A stretch of DNA of 64,000 nucleotides, from contig JAJTWR010000353.1 in the NCBI GenBank assembly GCA_021613335.1, forward strand, positions 167,501 through 231,500, in the 5' to 3' direction. Source of the stretch: Whitmania pigra. Taxonomy: Eukaryota > Annelida > Clitellata > Hirudinida > Haemopidae. Positions 60,523-64,000 of the stretch are shown piece after piece (within the stretch, counting starts at the first letter, position 1; each line of letters begins with the position of its first letter). The notes below the pieces were generated by a model. The model did not search any database and was not told where the DNA came from. It worked only from the letters and a program-made list of their open reading frames with translations. The translations under genes were made by a program, and so were the position numbers.

Positions 60523-61272
60523 CAGGGGTACTCAAACTGCGGACCGCGGTCCACAATCCGGACCGCCGATAGCTTTTAAGTGGACCTCCAATTATTTTCA
60601 AAAAAATAAATTTAAAAATTTAAAAAGTTAAAAAATTCTGAATTCTGGTCTAAGTTTGTAATTGAAGGTCAATACCCTTGCTCCAAGAAATTGGCTTTAT
60701 CAGTTCTGACAATATTTGGATCAACTTACACCTGTGAATCATCATTTTCAACTATGAATATTATCAAGTCTAAAAATCGAAGTCAATTAACTGATGTACA
60801 TCTTGGAAATTGTTTGAGAATTGCAATTACTAGCTATTCTCCAAATATCAAAGAAGTCATGAAGGACAAGCAGTTCCATGCATCACACTAAATAAAAAGT
60901 CTGACTTAAACATAACTAAAATAACTAAAATACAATAAAATTTTAAAATATTATCGACTATTCAACAATAATAACAAATCTTAAGATTAAAAATCTAAAA
61001 TCTTATGATAAAAATAAAACAATTTACTTATATACTGTTCATTAAAAGAAACAAAATATGGAAAATGTCTTTCCAAAATGGAGACAAAATCCAAAAACAC
61101 AGGCTTGCAGGTGGTCAAAAGCAGGCTTGATTTTTTACAAACTCTTCCAAATGCTTACGACGCTCCCAAAGACCCCCTAATCAGTGCTCGCATGACTTTG
61201 ACCCTTGTGGACCTCCACCTATCTGAAAATAATCTATTGTGGACCTAAGCAAAAAAAGTTTGAGTACCCCTG
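60523..61272 (+). mobile_element. hAT-family deletion derivative, 750 bp
   Basis: The ends are CAGGGGTACTCAAACT and its exact reverse complement, 16-bp terminal inverted repeats of the hAT type. A 12-bp perfect palindrome, GGACCGCGGTCC, lies at 60541-60552 just inside the left end. The interior keeps only the last part of a transposase frame (60634-60891), so the copy cannot move itself but may be mobilised in trans by a full-length relative. Confidence 0.93.
60634..60891 (+). pseudogene. hAT transposase C-terminal fragment
   Basis: An open frame reading EFWSKFVIEGQYPCSKKLAL, then IFGSTYTCESSFSTMNIIKS and LTDVHLGNCLRIA, ending at TAA. This is the hAT C-terminal dimerisation region; the FGST...CE.SFS..N..KS..R..L core is typical. 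The zinc finger and the catalytic RNase H domain are deleted. There is no internal stop in what remains. Confidence 0.88.
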
Positions 61273-61291
61273 ATTTACATATTAATAGCGC

Positions 61292-61437
61292 CCCGTCATA
61301 ATAGCCCGGCGACAAAATAACACCATCAAAACATAAAATTCATTTCATTTAATCAAATTTGATATCAGTTATCGGTTAATGTTTTCAATATAAATATTTT
61401 TTTTATAAAGATACATTGACGGGGCTATTTTGACGGG
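61292..61437. repeat. 146-bp sequence with 16-bp inverted ends
   Basis: Left arm CCCGTCATAATAGCCC (61292-61307) pairs with right arm GGGCTATTTTGACGGG (61422-61437), with one mismatch. The interior is AT-rich. It could be a tiny terminal-repeat element (MITE), but no clear target duplication is visible. Confidence 0.55.
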
Positions 61438-62410
61438 TCACCCTTCCACCGAAAGAATCGGTTTCTCTTTAATTTGTTTCACTTCCGGATTAAGCCATTG
61501 GATGGTCCTGGGCCTAATTATTTACTTTATTATCTGGGAGGGTGGCCCCCTTTCTAATTCCCCTTACTGCACATACAACGACATCACATACTAGTAACCT
61601 AATATATAAATAATGCACTTTTAGTTAGGAAATGCTGAGCGGGGACTTTTCTCCCATTTAATAAACACGAAATGAAATGAACACAAGCTGGGCACACAGA
61701 GAACTTCAGTTGAAATTATGTAAATATGGCTAAAATCAGAGAATGAATGAAGTTGTAACAGGTATGATTGCAGTCCAGATGCTTTTCTAGATTTCCGTGT
61801 CGCTGATGATGTCACTGAAGACTAATTCAAGCAGTACGTCTGACTCGATGCTCACGATAGCCAAATTTACAAGTCTGTAAAGCCTGCTTCATTGATGTTC
61901 GTAATTAGTTCTCAATTAATTTGAGTTTTGAGAAGCTCCTTTTCGCTCGCAACTGCAGTTTGATACCATCAAAATAAGGTATAGCTTCCGACTCTTGATC
62001 TGTGAAATCAGTGGCAAATGCTACAAACTGTCGCAGTTCATCAATAAATGTAATGTCCAATAGGGTAGGTCGTAAAAAAAGAGTTTGATTTTGGATAGTG
62101 ATAAAATGTTGGTTCTGGATGATATTAGTAAGAAAATAAATGTTTTTTTCGAAATTATATTTTGTCTTCTATTGCCGCCGGAGAGGAGGGGGAGGAATAT
62201 CGTATTTTTGCTATTGGGGGCCGTTCACATATTATATAACGTCGAAGGGGGAGGGGGGTGTATGGAAATTTGTTATTTTTGTTATATTGGGGGAGAGAGG
62301 GGGTCTGAGCGGATGTTATATAACAATTTCAAAAAAGCACGAGCAGTTAATTCAAATCTTTTTTATATGAACATTATTTTCATGTCTGTTATTTATAGAA
62401 CACACTATAA
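61438..62410. other. Repeat-rich spacer
   Basis: No gene. Holds the G-rich repeat at 62176-62310. The part from 61600 to 62100 is unremarkable. Confidence 0.5.
62176..62310. repeat. G-rich, strand-asymmetric interspersed-repeat-like block
   Basis: Four or more G runs (GGAGAGGAGGGGGAGG, GGGGGCCG, GGGGGAGGGGGG, GGGGGAGAGAGGGGG) alternate with T-rich segments. Related motifs repeat inside it: TATTATATAACGT at about 62229 and GTTATATAAC at about 62315. It resembles a common invertebrate interspersed repeat with GGGGG tracts and a central TTACGTAAC-like motif. That likeness is from memory. Confidence 0.5.
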
Positions 62411-63931
62411 ATAGCTCACATACTACTTGACGATATGTCACGTGAGTTAAAAGAAATAGGTTTCAATCTGAGTCGGTCTGGGGCATACCTTCGTTTAATT
62501 CCACGCAGCTGGGTGACAACTCAAGGAAAAAGGCATGTAAACACAGTCAACGTAAAACTTCGACGTGATGAAAATAGCGAACATAGACATCATGCTGATA
62601 CTAAGTTTGCAAGAGCTACTCATGAATCGCTTTTACAGTTTTGCAGTTTGCTTGGGCCGCAGGAAGTTGCTTGCATAAGTCAGGACGACAAGGCTACGGT
62701 TCCTTTAGGTTTGCCTGCAGCGAATAAACAGTCAACTGTGGTCATGAACATGGAATATCAAATCAGGCTGCCAGATCATAATTTTGTAGTTGTTGCTTGC
62801 CACAAGTTGACACCAAGTGTCATTGCTGGGCTTGTCATTAGTGAAGGAAGACGTGAAAAGGCAGTAGGCTATTCTGGACCGACGTTTATCGGAATTCGTA
62901 GTGGAAAGCATGATTTCAGCATTGCTGCCACACATGCTGCTGATCTGAGGCATTTATATCAACATGTGTCATCATTCCATCAGCTGTTACACAAGGACAA
63001 CGGCCAGGTGAAACCAGTTCTGGTGATATTAGTAGACGGAGGCCCCGATGAAAACCCTCGATACCGAGAAACAATTAATTTTGCGTGTGCTAACTTTAAG
63101 CATCTCAGGTTGGATGCCTTATTCATATCGACACAGGCTCCTGGCAGAAGTGCATATAATCCGGTTGAACGACGCGTGGCGCCCCTAAGTCGTTTTTTGG
63201 CTTGAATAATATTGCCATTTGATGTTTTTGGATCTCATCTGAATGCAGCCGGAGAAACAATCAACATTGATATGGAAAAAGTGAATTTCAGGAAGGTAGG
63301 TGAAGTGCTTTCAGAAGTTTGGAGTGAGGCTGTCATCGATAACTACCCAGTAGTTGATGAATGGAGAGGAGGAGAAATTCTCGAAAAACCAGACTATCCA
63401 TCACAGGAATGGTTGGCAGCTCACATGAGGGCCAGTCAGTACTTTCTACAGGTCGTAAAATGCAGTAATGAAGAGTGCTGTGCTCCATTCAGATCGGGCT
63501 TGAAATCTATCTTGCCGCAGGGCTTTCTGCCAGCTCCACTGTGTGTCGACAATTCCAAAGGTTTGAGTCTAGCAGCTGTAGATGATGAACAATGAAATTA
63601 TTTGACGCTCTTTCAAAGACTGTCTGTCAGATTGGAACCAGCTGGTTATGGCGGCATGAGCCTATTCAGTATTCCATATGATGCTTGCTGCCCAACTGTT
63701 AAAGATCAGATAACCAGTAGAACTTGCAATGTACTACGCAAAGTAGAACGCAAAATGTAGTTTCCTTCAGTAGATATGGTGACCCAGCACAAGAAGGAAG
63801 TGCATCCTCGAGTGAAAGTGAATGACATCCCACACACAAGGCCAGTGCGTATAGCAGCAAGGAGACAACGGGAACTGATGGCTATAATTGCAGAAGGTAT
63901 GACCTTGAAACACTTTAGATTTGTTGTGTGA
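62411..63931 (+). pseudogene. Decayed DDE transposase-like gene, three in-frame stops
   Basis: One continuous frame follows a TAA at 62408 and runs to 63931 without a frameshift, broken by TGA at 63203-63205, TGA at 63593-63595 and TAG at 63758-63760. The start codon at 62435 may not be the original one. Possible catalytic residues: Asp in SQDDKATVPLG, Asp in LVDGGPDENPRY and Glu in YNPVERRVAPLSR, the last pair 43 residues apart. This pattern suits an RNase H-like DDE transposase. I believe it belongs to a multicopy family of uncharacterised metazoan transposase-like proteins with the DGGPDENPRY and NPVERR motifs. The frame may end at a GTATGA donor near 63896, so an intron-containing parent is possible. 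It runs to within 70 bp of the window edge. Confidence 0.7.
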
Positions 63932-64000
63932 ATTAACATATATTGCAAAAAATGTGACCTTATAAATGTATAAATGTTGAAATATTGATATGCAGGACCT

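Larger units (their letters stand above)
60515..61280. repeat. 8-bp target site duplications of the hAT element
   Basis: ATTTACAT at 60515-60522 is repeated exactly at 61273-61280 directly outside the inverted repeats. Eight bases is the length made by hAT transposases. Confidence 0.93.

Noticed and set aside
62085..62414. 109-aa plus-strand frame upstream of the DDE pseudogene
   Set aside because: Gly/Tyr-rich only because it crosses the G-tract repeat; not in frame with the transposase-like sequence.
1..64000. tRNA, rRNA, CRISPR array or bacterial operon
   Set aside because: None seen. The only tRNA-like sequence is the 18-nt primer site of the LTR element.

Overview
The window is nuclear DNA from an invertebrate animal, most likely an arthropod. 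It is AT-rich, full of trinucleotide microsatellites, and the genes are split into many short exons with GT-AG introns. All identifications rest on my own splicing and translation. Where I give an exon list, every junction keeps the reading frame and the product length is close to the family norm. No tRNA, rRNA, CRISPR or operon structure was seen.

Layout, left to right: sphingosine-1-phosphate lyase (+, 2084-6978, 16 exons); endophilin-A (-, 8370-19053, 10 exons with large microsatellite-rich introns); phosphomevalonate kinase (+, 19379-20191); nicalin (-, 20449-23440); molybdopterin synthase catalytic subunit MOCS2B (+, 23701-24471); an unrecognised 1190-aa polar protein (-, 26618-30272); a complete 25-exon DENND5/Rab6IP1 homologue (-, 31667-43044); a 25-exon ER protein disulfide isomerase related to PDIA5 but enlarged (+, 43605-50594); DRAP1/NC2-alpha (+, 51550-53185); two unrecognised low-complexity proteins (+, 53868-55128 and 56794-58128); and an intronless sugar transporter (-, 58675-60120). 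The last 3.5 kb is a graveyard of transposable elements.

The genes form divergent pairs with short shared upstream regions: endophilin/PMVK 325 bp, nicalin/MOCS2B 260 bp, DENND5/PDI 560 bp. They also form convergent pairs: SGPL1/endophilin, PMVK/nicalin, and the 444-aa gene/transporter. The genes are housekeeping functions and do not form one pathway. They cover sphingolipid breakdown, endocytosis, isoprenoid synthesis, ER membrane-protein assembly, molybdenum cofactor synthesis, Rab GEF signalling, ER protein folding, transcription repression and sugar uptake.

The most notable mobile DNA is a very young 1833-bp LTR element inside a DENND5 intron. Its two 309-bp LTRs look identical base for base. 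It has a tRNA-Leu-type primer binding site and a polypurine tract, and only one ORF of 389 aa with a SAP-like N-terminus and no visible protease, reverse transcriptase or integrase. A 750-bp hAT deletion derivative with perfect 8-bp target duplications and a relic of the transposase dimerisation domain sits at 60523-61272. A DDE transposase-like frame with three internal stops but no frameshift lies at 62411-63931.
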